Below, in pieces: positions 1-10,819 of a stretch of DNA of 64,000 nucleotides. A model generated the notes under the pieces. The model saw nothing but the letters and a program-made list of their open reading frames with translations. It did not search any database and had not been told where the DNA came from. This DNA is from Rutidosis leptorrhynchoides. Its lineage: Eukaryota; Streptophyta; Magnoliopsida; Asterales; Asteraceae. The position numbers and the translations under genes were made by a program. Each line of letters opens with the position of its first letter. The stretch's first letter is position 1. Location: positions 194,095,001 to 194,159,000 of the forward strand of contig NC_092337.1 in assembly GCF_046630445.1 (NCBI RefSeq), in the 5' to 3' direction.

Positions 1-3000
1 AAACAAACCATAACCTTTATTTCATAAATAAAGGTTTAAAAAGCTTTACGTAGATTATCAAATAATGATAATCTAAAATATCTTGTTTACACACGACCAT
101 TACATAATGGTTTACAATACAAATATGTTACATCGAATTCAGTTTCTTGAATGCAGTTTTTACACAATATCATACAAACATGGACTCCAAATCTTGTCCT
201 TATTTTAGTATGCAACAGCGGAAGCTCTTAATATTCACCTGAGAATAAACATGCTTTAAACGTCAACAAAAATGTTGGTGAGTTATAGGTTTAACCTATA
301 TATATCAAATCGTAACAATAGACCACAAGATTTCATATTTCAATACACATCCCATACATAGAGATAAAAATCATTCATATGGTGAACACCTAGTAACCGA
401 CAATAACAAGATGCATATATAAGAATATCCCCATCATTCCGGGACACCCTTCGGATATGATATAAATTTCGAAGTACTAAAGCATCCGGTACTTTGGATG
501 GGGTTTGTTAGGCCCAATAGATCTATCTTTAGGATTCGCGTCAATTAGGGTGTCTGTTCCCTAATTCTTAGATTACCAGACTTAATAAAAAGGGGCATAT
601 TCGATTTCGATAATTCAACCATAGAATGTAGTTTCACGTACTTGTGTCTATTTTGTAAATCATTTATAAAACCTGCATGTATTCTCATCCCAAAAATATT
701 AGATTTTAAAAGTGGGACTATAACTCACTTTCACAGATTTTTACTTCGTCGGGAAGTAAGACTTGGCCACTGGTTGATTCACGAACCTATAACAATATAT
801 ACATATATATCAAAGTATGTTCAAAAATATATTTACAACACTTTTAATATATTTTGATGTTTTAAGTTTATTAAGTCAGCTGTCCTCGTTAGTAACCTAC
901 AACTAGTTGTCCACAGTTAGATGTACAGAAATAAATCGATAAATATTATCTTGAATCAATCCACGACCCAGTGTATACGTATCTCAGTATTGATCACAAC
1001 TCAAACTATATATATTTTGGAATCAACCTCAACCCTGTATAGCTAACTCCAACATTCACATATAGAGTGTCTATGGTTGTTCCGAAATATATATAGATGT
1101 GTCGACATGATAGGTCGAAACATTGTATACGTGTCTATGGTATCTCAAGATTACATAAGATACAATACAAGTTGATTAAGTAATGGTTGGAATAGATTTG
1201 TTACCAATTTTCACGTAGCTAAAATGAGAAAAATTATCCAATCTTGTTTTACCCATAACTTCTTCATTTTAAATCCGTTTTGAGTGAATCAAATTGCTAT
1301 GGTTTCATATTGAACTCTATTTTATGAATCTAAACATAAAAGTATAGGTTTATAGTCGGAAAAATAAGTTACAAGTCGTTTTTGTAAAGGTAGTCATTTC
1401 AGTCGAAAGAACGACGTCTAGATGACCATTTTAGAAAACATACTTCCACTTTGAGTTTAACCATAATTTTTGGATATAGTTTCATGTTCATAATAAAAAT
1501 CATTTTCTCAGAATAACAACTTTTAAATCAAAGTTTATCATAGTTTTTAATTAACTAACCCAAAACAGCCCGCGGTGTTACTACGACGGCGTAAATCCGG
1601 TTTTACGGTGTTTTTCGTGTTTCCAGGTTTTAAATCATTAAGTTAGCATATCATATAGATATATAACATGTGTTTAGTTGATTTTAAAAGTCAAGTTAGA
1701 AGGATTAACTTTTGTTTGCGAACAAGTTTAGAATTAACTAAACTATGTTCTAGTGATTACAAGTTTAAACCTTCGAATAAGATAGCTTTATATGTATGAA
1801 TCGAATGATGTTATGAACATCATTACTACCTTAAGTTCCTTGGATAAACCTACTGGAAAAGAGAAAAATGGATCTAGCTTCAATGGATCCTTCGATGGCT
1901 CGAAGTTCTTGAAGCAGAATCATGACACGAAAACAAGTTCAAGTAAGATCATCACTTGAAATAAGATTGTTATAGTTATAGAAATTGAACCAAAGTTTGA
2001 ATATGATTATTACCTTGTATTAGAATGATAACCTACTGTAAGAAACAAAGATTTCTTGAGGTTGGATGATCACCTTACAAGATTGGAAGTGAGCTAGCAA
2101 ACTTGAAAGTATTCTTGATTTTATGAAACTAGAACTTTTGGAATTTATGAAGAACACTTAGAACTTGAAGATAGAACTTGAGAGAGATCAATTAGATGAA
2201 GAAAATTGAAGAATGAAAGTGTTTGTAGGTGTTTTTGGTCGTTGGTGTATGGATTAGATATAAAGGATATGTAATTTTGTTTTCATGTAAATAAGTCATG
2301 AATGATTACTCATATTTTTGTAATTTTATGAGATATTTCATGCTAGTTGCCAAATGATGGTTCCCACATGTGTTAGGTGACTCACATGGGCTGCTAAGAG
2401 CTGATCATTGGAGTGTATATACCAATAGTACATACATCTAAAAGCTGTGTATTGTACGAGTACGAATACGGGTGCATACGAGTAGAATTGTTGATGAAAC
2501 TGAACGAGGATGTAATTGTAAGCATTTTTGTTAAGTAGAAGTATTTTGATAAGTGTATTGAAGTCTTTAAAAAGTGTATAAATACATATTAAAACACTAC
2601 ATGTATATACATTTTAACTGAGTCGTTAAGTCATCGTTAGTCGTTACATGTAAGTGTTGTTTTGAAACCTTTAGGTTAACGATCTTGTTAAATGTTGTTA
2701 ACCCAATGTTTATAATATCAAATGAGATTTTAAATTATTATATTATCATGATATTATCATGTATGAATATCTCTTAATATGATATATATACATTAAATGT
2801 CTTTACAACGATAATCGTTACATATATGTCTCGTTTAAAAATCATTAAGTTAGTAGTCTTGTTTTTACATATGTAGTTCATTGTTAATATACTTAATGAT
2901 ATGTTTACTTATCATAGTATCATGTTAACTATATATATATCCATATATATGTCATCATATAGTTTTTACAAGTTTTAACGTTCGTGAATCACCGGTCAAC

Positions 3001-3145
3001 TTGGGTGGTCAATTGTCTATATGAAACATATTTCAATTAATCAAGTCTTAACAAGTTTGATTGCTTAACATGATGGAAACATTTAATCATGTAAATATCA
3101 ATCTCAATTAATATATATAAACATGGAAAAGTTCGGGTCACTACA
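1..3145 (-). mobile_element. Long LTR, family X copy 1 (left end outside window)
   Basis: The right edge ends in CACTACA at 3145 and abuts Tat coding sequence, so on the minus strand the LTR begins TGTAGTGACCC. The block at about 240-800 aligns by eye with 61480-62060, which belongs to a second LTR of the same family: both share GAGAATAAACATGCTTTAAA, the GACCACAAGATTTCATATTT block, a segment with FATTCCGGGAC-like sequence (ATTCCGGGAC) and TTCACGAACCTATA. No reading frame of interest lies within it. The left terminus and target duplication are outside the window, so a solo LTR and a full element cannot be told apart. Minus orientation is inferred from the family terminus, not from coding sequence. 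Confidence 0.65.
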
Positions 3146-4192
3146 CCTAACTGGGGGTGTGATAGGCTCGGTCCAAGGAATGACTTTATGTAAAGAGCTC
3201 CATCCACCAAAGTGTACATGGGCGCTTTCATGCGTACCTTTCTTGCTTCCTTTTCATCTGTAGGGAGCATTGCATCTACTAAAAATTTAAGTATAGGTGT
3301 CATCCAGTTTGGGCTTTCCTCCTCGATAAGTGAGACAGTAGACTCCTCATCAATAGATTTCTTCGTCAATTCTTCTACCCATACATTTTACGCAAGTGAT
3401 CAAAGGCTAGAGCATCCAACTTGCTAAGCGCATCTGCTTTCTTATTCTGACCCCTAAGTACCTGTACTAGTCTGAACACGTCGAACTCTTCTATCATCTT
3501 TTGTACAAGTTCTAGGTAGCTTTGCATAGAGGCATCATGCGCCTCAAATAACCCATTAACTTGATTTTCCACGAGTTGCGAGTCAACGTATGCATCCAAA
3601 CACTTAATACCCAACTGCTACGCTATCGAAGCACATAGGTGTGCTCTTCCCCCTACGGACATGTCAAAACTAACCCTGTGCCTGAACCCTCCAGGCCACA
3701 ATCTCCAGCAGTATACAACTCCCAAGGTTGACTTTACAGAGGTTCAGTTGCGATACTTTCCTTTGATGCTTCTATCTCAACCGTAGTTTCAGCCAAGTAA
3801 TCTTCCAATATCTGTCCTTTGACCGTTGTTCGCGGAGAGAAGTTTATTTCATGCTCCCCCAATTCTATGGCCCATTTAACCAATCACCCCTAAATGTCAG
3901 GTTTGTACAGCACCTGTGATAATACAATCGTTATCAGTATGTTGGCATTTAATCCATGCATGCTAAAAGTGACTTATAAGATTGTGTTATACATAGGTAG
4001 CGCATCCCGTGACTTGTACATGTCTTATTGGTTGATCAGTCAATACCACTATAGGATGCGCTTGGAAATATCGACGCAACCTACGAGCTGTGTGCACAAG
4101 TGCGTATACCAGGTTTTCAATTGGAGTGTAATTGACCTTACTACCACTAAGCACCTTACTGACAAAGTATACAGGCATCTGTACCTGCGTTT
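3146..4192 (-). pseudogene. Tat RNase H remnant and truncated linker to integrase
   Basis: The minus strand encodes MPVYFVSKVLSGSKVNYTPI and RLRRYFQAHPIVVLTDQPI (4178-4050), the first RNase H-like domain of Tat elements, and then CLDAYVDSQLVENQVNG with LRGQNKKADALSKLDALA (3614-3400), the second. Tat elements are known for this doubled RNase H arrangement. The final segment (3369-3146) matches the linker that precedes the HHCC finger of integrase (WMTPILKFLVD, EARKVRMKAPMYTLVDGALY) and stops abruptly at the LTR border. Several stops and frame changes are present. Confidence 0.75.
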
Positions 4193-4275
4193 TAAAGAAT
4201 GGGTTTCACATATAAATAAACATATAATTCTCTATGCATATATATAAAAAATAAACAAAGCATGATACATATATG

Positions 4276-5184
4276 CCCCATATCTGCGACAAGAACAGAG
4301 CGTATGGCTTCCTTCGAAGTCGCAAGATACAACATCAATGTCTCTCTTGCCACATGTGTGGTTAAAGTAGGCAGTTCTTTCAAAAGCGCCTTCATCTCTA
4401 GAAAAGCTTTCTAGGCCTCCTCTCTCCACTTGAAGTCTGACTTTTTCAATGAGTTCTTTAAAGTCTGGAAGAATGGAAAAGACCTCTCTGCTGCTTTTGA
4501 CAAGAAGCGTGTTAGCGCCACTAATTTTCCTGTCAGAGTTTGAACTTCTTTTCTGGATTTCGGTGACTGCATCTGTTCCACTGCTTCAATTTTCTTGGGA
4601 TTCGCATGGATTCCTCTTGGGGTTACTATATGCCCCAAAAATTTTCCTTCTTCTTCCCCAAAGCTACACTTTGCGAGGTTAAGTTTCATGTAGATTCTGC
4701 GCAGAGAGTTGAACGTTTCAAAGATGTCATCCAGCATTTGCACTTCCGTATTTCTTTTGATAACCAAATCATCAACATAACCTTCAAGGTTCCTACCGAT
4801 TTGATCTTTGAACACAACATCGACCACCCGCTGATAGGTCACGCTTGCGTTTTTCAGTCCAAAGGGCATCTTTGTGTAACAATAGATCCCTTGATCTGTA
4901 TGGAACACAGTCTTATCTTCATCAGCCTTTTCCATCTGAATCTGATGATACCCCTTGTACGCATTCAAGAAACATTTAAATCTGAACCAAAATAATGATT
5001 CGACTTTCCAATCTATCTCCGAAAGAGGATAGTTGTCTTTGGGACATGCTTTGTTAATATCCTTAAAATAAACACACATGCGCCATGAACCATCGGCTTT
5101 CTTGACTAAGACAGGATTTGCTACCCAAGTTTGATAATGCACCTCCCTAAGTATGTTTGCATTCACTAGCTTTTCTACCTCCAT
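4276..5184 (-). pseudogene. Tat reverse transcriptase remnant
   Basis: One uninterrupted minus-strand frame of 258 codons (5184-4411) covers the RT palm: ANPVLVKKADGSWRMC, then KACPKDNYPLSEIDW, the YHQIQM block, MPFGLKNA and the catalytic box YVDD, followed by KCSFGEEEGKFLGH. The RT-RNase H connection continues to about 4276 in other frames, with KALLKELPTLT and YLATSKEAI. The N-terminal RT part upstream of 5184 is out of frame. About 80 bp at 4193-4275, rich in TATA, appears inserted between this and the RNase H segment, because the flanking peptides would otherwise be contiguous. Confidence 0.85.
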
Positions 5185-5393
5185 TCACAGCCACTCGCTT
5201 CTTTCTGGGGCCATAGGCCTTTTTTCTGTCGCACTGTAGTTAAAATTGGGATAGCATTTAACTTGTGCTCTGCTATTTCACGAGGTACTCCCGTCATGTC
5301 CTCTTCACTCCATGCGAAAACATCTATATTGGTTATCAGCATATTTCGCAACTTGACTTTAACGTTGTTGGATAAGCTACCCTCAATCTGAAT

Positions 5394-5756
5394 TCACTTG
5401 TCTGGATGATTTGGATTGACGACAATAGAGCAGCTTCGTATTTGTTCATCAATGGTAGTAAGCGATTCTGGTGGTGTGATGGATGCATAAAGCGCCCTTC
5501 CAGACTCCGTCCAGATGGTTGCTATTCCTTGCTTGGTAGGGAATTTTATCATACTATGAACTGTTGACGGCATCGCGCCAAACTTTTGTAAAGTAACTCT
5601 TCCCAGAAGCGCATTGTAATAAGAATAAGAACGTACCATGCAAAATTCAATGGGCACGGCTCGAGAGCGAGAGGGATCATTATCATCTGCTAATTCTAAT
5701 TCGAGTTCAATGCACACCAACGGCCATGCCAACTCCCCAGAAAACCCAGAGAGCAT
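5394..5756 (-). pseudogene. Tat aspartic protease region remnant
   Basis: The minus-strand frame reads through a protease-type C-terminal segment with RSYSYYNALLGRVTLQKFGA followed by STVHSMIKFPT and GIATIW. This matches the part of Tat polyproteins after the catalytic aspartate (N-A-L-L-G-R). The catalytic D-S/T-G box should lie upstream near 5800-5870 in another, broken frame, where the sequence encodes the V-D-T-G-S-S-V-D type motif. The region lies between gag and RT as expected. Called on context and motif, not on a complete domain. Confidence 0.6.
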
Positions 5757-6104
5757 AGTCGTTGGCGCGCGTAATTTTGATTTGATCTCCTCAGGTAGCT
5801 GCCTGAAGCAGTGCTCATAAATAACATCAACGCTGCTCCCCGTATCAACATTTAATCTCTTAACATTATATCTACAGTCAATAACTCACCGCTTGATAAC
5901 AATCAGTGCATGTGACGAATTTACAGTCTGCATGGGCGGGAAAGATATTAGTTCTATCTCCCACTCCTCTAACTATTCGGCGTTTTGCCTTTGTCCCGTG
6001 TGCTAGGCATGCACCATGTTGATCGTTTTATCGGTGCTCTTGTCAATATTCTTTTTTGGAATTGGCGCGCCCTTATCAAGCGCTTGATTCTGTGAAGAAG
6101 ATCC

Positions 6105-7605
6105 CTACTCCTTTGTAGGTCTTAAATGGTTGAGCTCGCCTCTCCCGAGGCACTCTATAACCTTTTCAATGAAAGATTTACACCGATAGATTTCATGGCC
6201 ATAATCATTATGGAATTCACAGAACTTTGACTTATCGCGCCTGGCGTATTCTGACATCTTATCAGGCTCAGAAAACATTAAGCAAATAGGTTCAGTAGCC
6301 AAGATTTCTTTCGGTGTTTTATTCAACTCGCTCTGGTTTAGGAAGTGCCCCTTCCCTTGATCAGCTCCAACGTTTTATTTTTGTAACTTATTATTATGCT
6401 TTGACAAGCCAGAATCCTAGCCAGAATTGTCACTTTTGCGCTTCGACCCACCGGTGGACCCCTGATGAGAATCGTCATCTCTGCCACTTTTCCCATCATG
6501 ATACTTGGTACCATGCCGATTGGAATCTTCCCTCGCACGCATACGCTCGTGCGCTTCTTTAATTGCTTCTGCTAAAGTGTCAGGGACCTTTATGCACAGG
6601 CACTGCCAGAGGGTAAGATGCCTTTCCCTGCAGAGCACATGAATAAACCTGAACACTTTTTGGCTTTTTGGCTAACCCGCCATCTTAGACACTTCCTTTG
6701 TATAGCGATCAATAAACTGGCCAAGAGATTCTCTTACCCCCTGCCTAATATCATGACATTCTACATGTGTCCTCTTCTGAGCGCGCATGTTATGGAAATT
6801 TAGCACGAAACGCGCACGAAGGTCACTGTACGAGATGACGAGGGTGGATGACAAATTGTCGAACCACTCCCTCGCAACACCTTGAAGTAAATTTGAAATT
6901 CAAGACACTTGATTTCATTATTCCATGTTTACGCACGAGCAGTCTCTTCGTATCTTTGTAAAAATTCATCAGGATCTGTCGTGCCATCATATCATCCCAT
7001 AGTTAACGGGATAACTGGCGGGGACGCGGACACATAATTAGCGATATCAGGTGAGAACTTTTCATTAACAGGTGCGACCTCCATAAAAGGTTTAACTTTA
7101 TGACCCATCATCCCAGCATAAAATTTGTTTAAGATTTCTTCGCTCTGATTAGGCACGTTGAATGCCTGGGCGTACTCATCTAGCGCAGCTCCAACCAAAA
7201 TGTTAAACAGACTTTCTATCCAACCTAAATGAGCTGCCTGGGTAAAGAAACTAGAAAGCTTTGGAATTGGTGAGGTATCTCGAGGGAAGCACACGTTATC
7301 AAGTAGAGTTTTAACATTCGTCGGCTCACTGAGCTCGATATTTTCCTTGTACAATCACTCTCATGTACTTACAGGAGTCATGATCCGCCTAGTGTTAGCT
7401 GTTGACTTTGGCGTTGAATATATCGGGATGAATCCCACCGTTGTAATTGGGGTTTCCTTCTCATATCCAGCTTCTTCGTCTTCTTCATCGTCCTCATCAC
7501 CCGACATCCAATACGTAGGTTTCTTAGGTGGAACCTCTTCGAATACCGGTGAGACGGTGGCTGACGACTTTTTTGCTTTCTTAGAGGACTTGTCTGCCCC
7601 CGCAT
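6105..7605 (-). pseudogene. gag: Tat gag remnant
   Basis: Several short minus-strand frames together give a Tat-like Gag. The stretch at 7354-6992 leads into a YDGTTDPDEFLQRYE-like motif near 6990, the usual start of the retrotransposon Gag core. The stretch at 6854-6672 covers the RFVLNFHNMRAQ and ESLGQFIDRYTKE part, and the 6326-6105 stretch contains a CEFHNDYGHEIYRC zinc-knuckle-like motif. Frames change at least four times and stops lie between them, so no full Gag can be made. The N-terminal part (7605-7378) is in another frame. Role if intact: the capsid/nucleocapsid precursor of the particle. Confidence 0.7.
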
Positions 7606-7808
7606 CAGGTTTCTTTCATGAAGTAGGTGTTTTTTCCTGGTTTTTTTGGTCCGGTAGGGCCGAATGCCTGATGTCGGGATTGATCTATACCAGACTTGTT
7701 TCCACCTCCCCTAGCTTAGTACCTGTTACAGGAACAAACCATAAAAAATGAGAAGCTTCAAAGTTAATCGTTCGTAACAAACAAACTTCTTATGCAGTTC
7801 TATTTATG

Positions 7809-7826
7809 GTCCCACGGATGGCGCCA
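7809..7826 (-). promoter_or_regulatory. Primer binding site of the Tat element
   Basis: On the minus strand the sequence reads TGGCGCCATCCGTGGGAC, the TGGCGCC-type PBS common in Tat/Ogre elements. It lies just before the gag region, which fixes the 5' side of this element and its orientation. Which tRNA serves as primer is from family knowledge and was not tested. Confidence 0.7.
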
Positions 7827-8072
7827 TTTGATCGAATATAAATTTGTCGCATAGGACTGATCATATGTTGAGTGCCATGTGGGAGTGTTTAAGAAAATTA
7901 TAGTGTTAATCTCCGGTCAATGGTTACCGTGGATAACCCTTATTGAGATGAAGATCTACGAAAGGGTGATTAACGACTTAGTTCACCATTAATAGCTTAG
8001 CCGCAATAATGGCCACTTGGGTGGTTTCATAGGGTTACAGTTCACAATGAACATACCGGTTACCGTAAAGTG
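7827..8072 (-). repeat. Remnant of Tat 5' LTR
   Basis: The about 245 bp between the Tat PBS and the first CACTA terminus must be the 3' part of the 5' LTR by position. It contains no reading frame. Its outer end is lost to the CACTA insertion at 8073; the three bases before that point are GTG. Confidence 0.5.
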
Positions 8073-8861
8073 CACTACAACAAAAGTGCACTTATTGGAC
8101 CTTTTTTATGGGACCTAGTAAAATATGGTCCTAAAAGCTACTTAGATAGGACTTACATTATCTAGGGTCCCATTATGATCTACGATTTTAGAGTGAGGTC
8201 CTAAAAAGTTATTGTGTGAGAAACAATAATTTTTTGTGTCCTATTATCAAATATTTTCATAGGATACTTAGAAAGTGGATCCTAATAGAGGAGCTTATAA
8301 GACATTTATTCATTAGCGTCTCATTATGTGTTTATGTAATAGGACACTTGATATAAACGTCATATGAAATAGGCCTTTAGAGGCCATTTATTTACGAGAG
8401 TCTTATTATATTCTAACATATTAGGACACTTGGTACATATGTCCTATAAATGTATGTTATTAGAACGAATGAGTTTTTGGGGTCCTAATTATCATAATAG
8501 ATAATGTGATATAATAGGACATTTAAATTGTATATCATATAAAAGGACTTTATAAGACATTTAAATGTTTTTGTCTTATTATTTGGTAAGTAATAGGACA
8601 CATGATATGACGGTCATATAAAACTTACTCTTTATAAGACATTTATTTGTACGAGTCGTATTATAGTATATATAATAGAACACTTAGATTCTTTAATAGG
8701 ATTGATTAGTTATTTGTGTCATAATTATCATATGATTTCATAGGACACTTTAATTGTGAATCATAAAATGATACTTTCTAAGACATTCAACGGTTTAGTG
8801 TCGCATTATATGTATAATTTAATAGGACACATTATATAAAAGTCATATGAAATAAACTATC
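8073..8861 (+). mobile_element. One end of a second, different CACTA-like element (CACTA-1)
   Basis: The segment begins CACTACAACAAAAGTGCAC, a standard CACTA terminus, and is followed by about 800 bp of degenerate subterminal repeats built on AATAGGACAC, ATAAGACATTTA and GTCATATGA. No coding sequence lies here. It is broken at 8861 by CACTA-2 (TSD ATA). Right of CACTA-2 only about 9 bp (GGACATTTA) could continue it before unrelated sequence starts, so its other terminus is not identified. Confidence 0.7.
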
Positions 8862-8918
8862 ATACACTACTACATTCCGGCCCTTTTAGTTGTGTGGAAA
8901 AGGTCTTTTAGACGTGTT

Positions 8919-9475
8919 CCGCAACACGTCTATATGCTAGGGCTCTAAATGAGTGTACTCATATAGTGCGGTTCAAGGAACCGCTCTAAAAACCATTAAT
9001 TAGACGTGTTGTAAAATCGTTAGTTTAAGCTGTTCCGTTTGTGTCTTTTAGACGTGTTCCGTTATCTTCAATTAGACGTGGTCTGTTAGTTTCATTTAGA
9101 CGTGTTCCGTTAGTTGCAATTTAACGTGTTTCGTTACTTACTATTAGACGTGTTCTGTATTTTCCGTTAGTCTCTATTAGACGTGTTCATCTAGATGTAA
9201 TAAGACGTGTTCATCTAGTTGCAATTAGACGTGTTGTTGTAGTTACAATTAGACGTGTTGATCTATTTGCAATTAGACGTGTTCCGGGATATTTTTTTAA
9301 ACCCGCCAAAAATTTTAAAATATTTAAAATTTTAAATTTTTAAAAATTTAAAAATTTAATATTTCAAATTGCCACCAACTATAACAGACTTCTGCAAATA
9401 GACGTGTTGTATTGTAACAGAAATTTAAAAATCAATTAGACGTGTTGAATTGGTTGTGCTAGTAGACGTGTTGAA
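8919..9475 (+). repeat. Left subterminal repeat array of CACTA-2
   Basis: About 15-16 copies of TTAGACGTGTT and close variants occur at 20-40 bp spacing, nearly all in plus orientation. The outermost pair (near 8920-8935) is a head-to-head inverted pair separated by CCGC. In En/Spm the equivalent subterminal motifs bind the TNPA protein and bring the ends together; the same role is inferred here. Confidence 0.85.
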
Positions 9476-10054
9476 TTTGCATAATTACAGAAATGGTAAA
9501 TACTGGTAAATGTAACAGATTAACAAGAATAAAACAGTAATTAATTTTATTAATAAAGAAAACCCAAATATACATATAAATTATCTTCATAACATTCACA
9601 AATGAAAAAAGTCATAAATCTAAATCATCTAGGTATTACAAATGAAATAAGCTGCCTACTAATCCATTTCAAAGCAAAGCATCCTGCAGCACAAAAAATC
9701 CACCTGCTCTTCAAATAATCCCATGATTTGCTTTACCTGTTTTTAAAGAATAGTATTTTGAACATGCATGAATATATGGACTTTAACAATATTACCAAAT
9801 CTCCAAGACCATTGACACAAAATATCAGATCACATAAAGGTTACACATACCAGACATCAAAAAGGAGCCCACAAATGCCATTTTTCCATAATATTGTTTA
9901 GATAGATTGTAGATAAACAACGTTCATCCCATGATAGCAGTAAATTTTATATATGTATATAAATATACATTTTTACATATATACATATATTATATAAGCT
10001 TTTTGTAAGATATACCTAAAGATAAAATTTAATCATTCATAACTTAAAATACTT
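9476..10054. other. Non-coding CACTA segment between left array and minus-strand gene
   Basis: AT-rich sequence without a supportable gene. It should contain the 3' untranslated part of the minus-strand TNPA/Ulp1 gene. Short TATATA runs lie near 9945-9990. Confidence 0.5.
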
Positions 10055-10819
10055 ACTTCGTCAATGTTAATAACTTCCTTTCTTATACGACTATTTACGA
10101 TCGAATGCATCCAATTGAGTACATAATATCCACACTCCCAACTGTCTGGTTGTTGATTGCACTACATTATAGACACACGTTTATACACATGTATTAATTT
10201 AACATGTAACACGTAATGAACATGAAAACATGGATGAACAACTTGGAGGACTGTTTGTAGACAGCTAGGATGACTAACCTTAACTACATTCCATTGCAAA
10301 GGACCCCAAGCCCTATTCAAAATTAGACAAATAAAAGACCAAATGATATTGTGTAATGTGACATAATGTAAATGTAATCAAGATTTAAATTAACAACTAT
10401 TATTGATTTAGAAATAATTCTTACTGCGTTACGCAGTCTGTGATCAGATAATCATCTTTCGTCTTCTTATGGGTCCTATTTACTGAATCAAGTATGATTC
10501 CTTTGTACTCAGTGTGAGATATAAAAACCAACACCCAATGGCCTCTAGCAAATTAAAATTCACTCGTTAGAAGATAAATTTTTGTAAGCAATAATATATA
10601 AGGAATGATTACATACTTCTGATTATATGGTGCGAAGAAAGACTGTTGAGTAGAGTTGAAGGCGGTCTTCAAGTACTTGATTACAAAATTTTTGTCTGAG
10701 GTGATAAATGTTCCACATATATAATAAGGGTTCATTAACCCATATGGTTCGGTAAAAGCTACTTTCATAAGCTTGTCTCGACCCCTAATATGCGGGAAAA
10801 AATTAAAAAAAAATAACAT
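10055..10819 (-). pseudogene. Ulp1 (C48 cysteine protease) exons, C-terminal part of the TNPA-like gene
   Basis: Three exon segments rebuild a Ulp1 catalytic domain. The 10819-10600 segment has DKNFVIKYLKTAFN. The next, starting near 10545, reads GHWVLVFISHTEYK followed by GIILDSV, giving the catalytic His (HWVLV) and Asp (ILDSV). The third (about 10165-10058) has PDSWECGYYVLNW, with the catalytic Cys in WECGYY. This H-D-C arrangement is that of Ulp1-type deSUMOylating proteases. Splice sites fit between the segments. The triad is preserved, unlike the upstream TNPA part. Ulp1 domains are known passengers of plant CACTA and Mutator-like elements; the actual substrate is unknown. Confidence 0.75.

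Larger units (their letters stand above)
3146..8072 (-). mobile_element. Degraded Tat-lineage Ty3/gypsy retrotransposon, truncated before integrase
   Basis: Read on the minus strand the order is PBS (7826-7809), gag, protease, RT and RNase H, as in the Tat branch of Ty3/gypsy. The RT region has the typical CPKDNYPL start and a YVDD catalytic box. Many stops and frameshifts break every domain. At 3145/3146 the linker between RNase H and integrase is cut off by the family X LTR, so integrase and the 3' LTR are not seen here. The 5' LTR remnant (7827-8072) is cut by a CACTA-like element. It is clearly non-autonomous and older than its interruptions. Confidence 0.85.
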
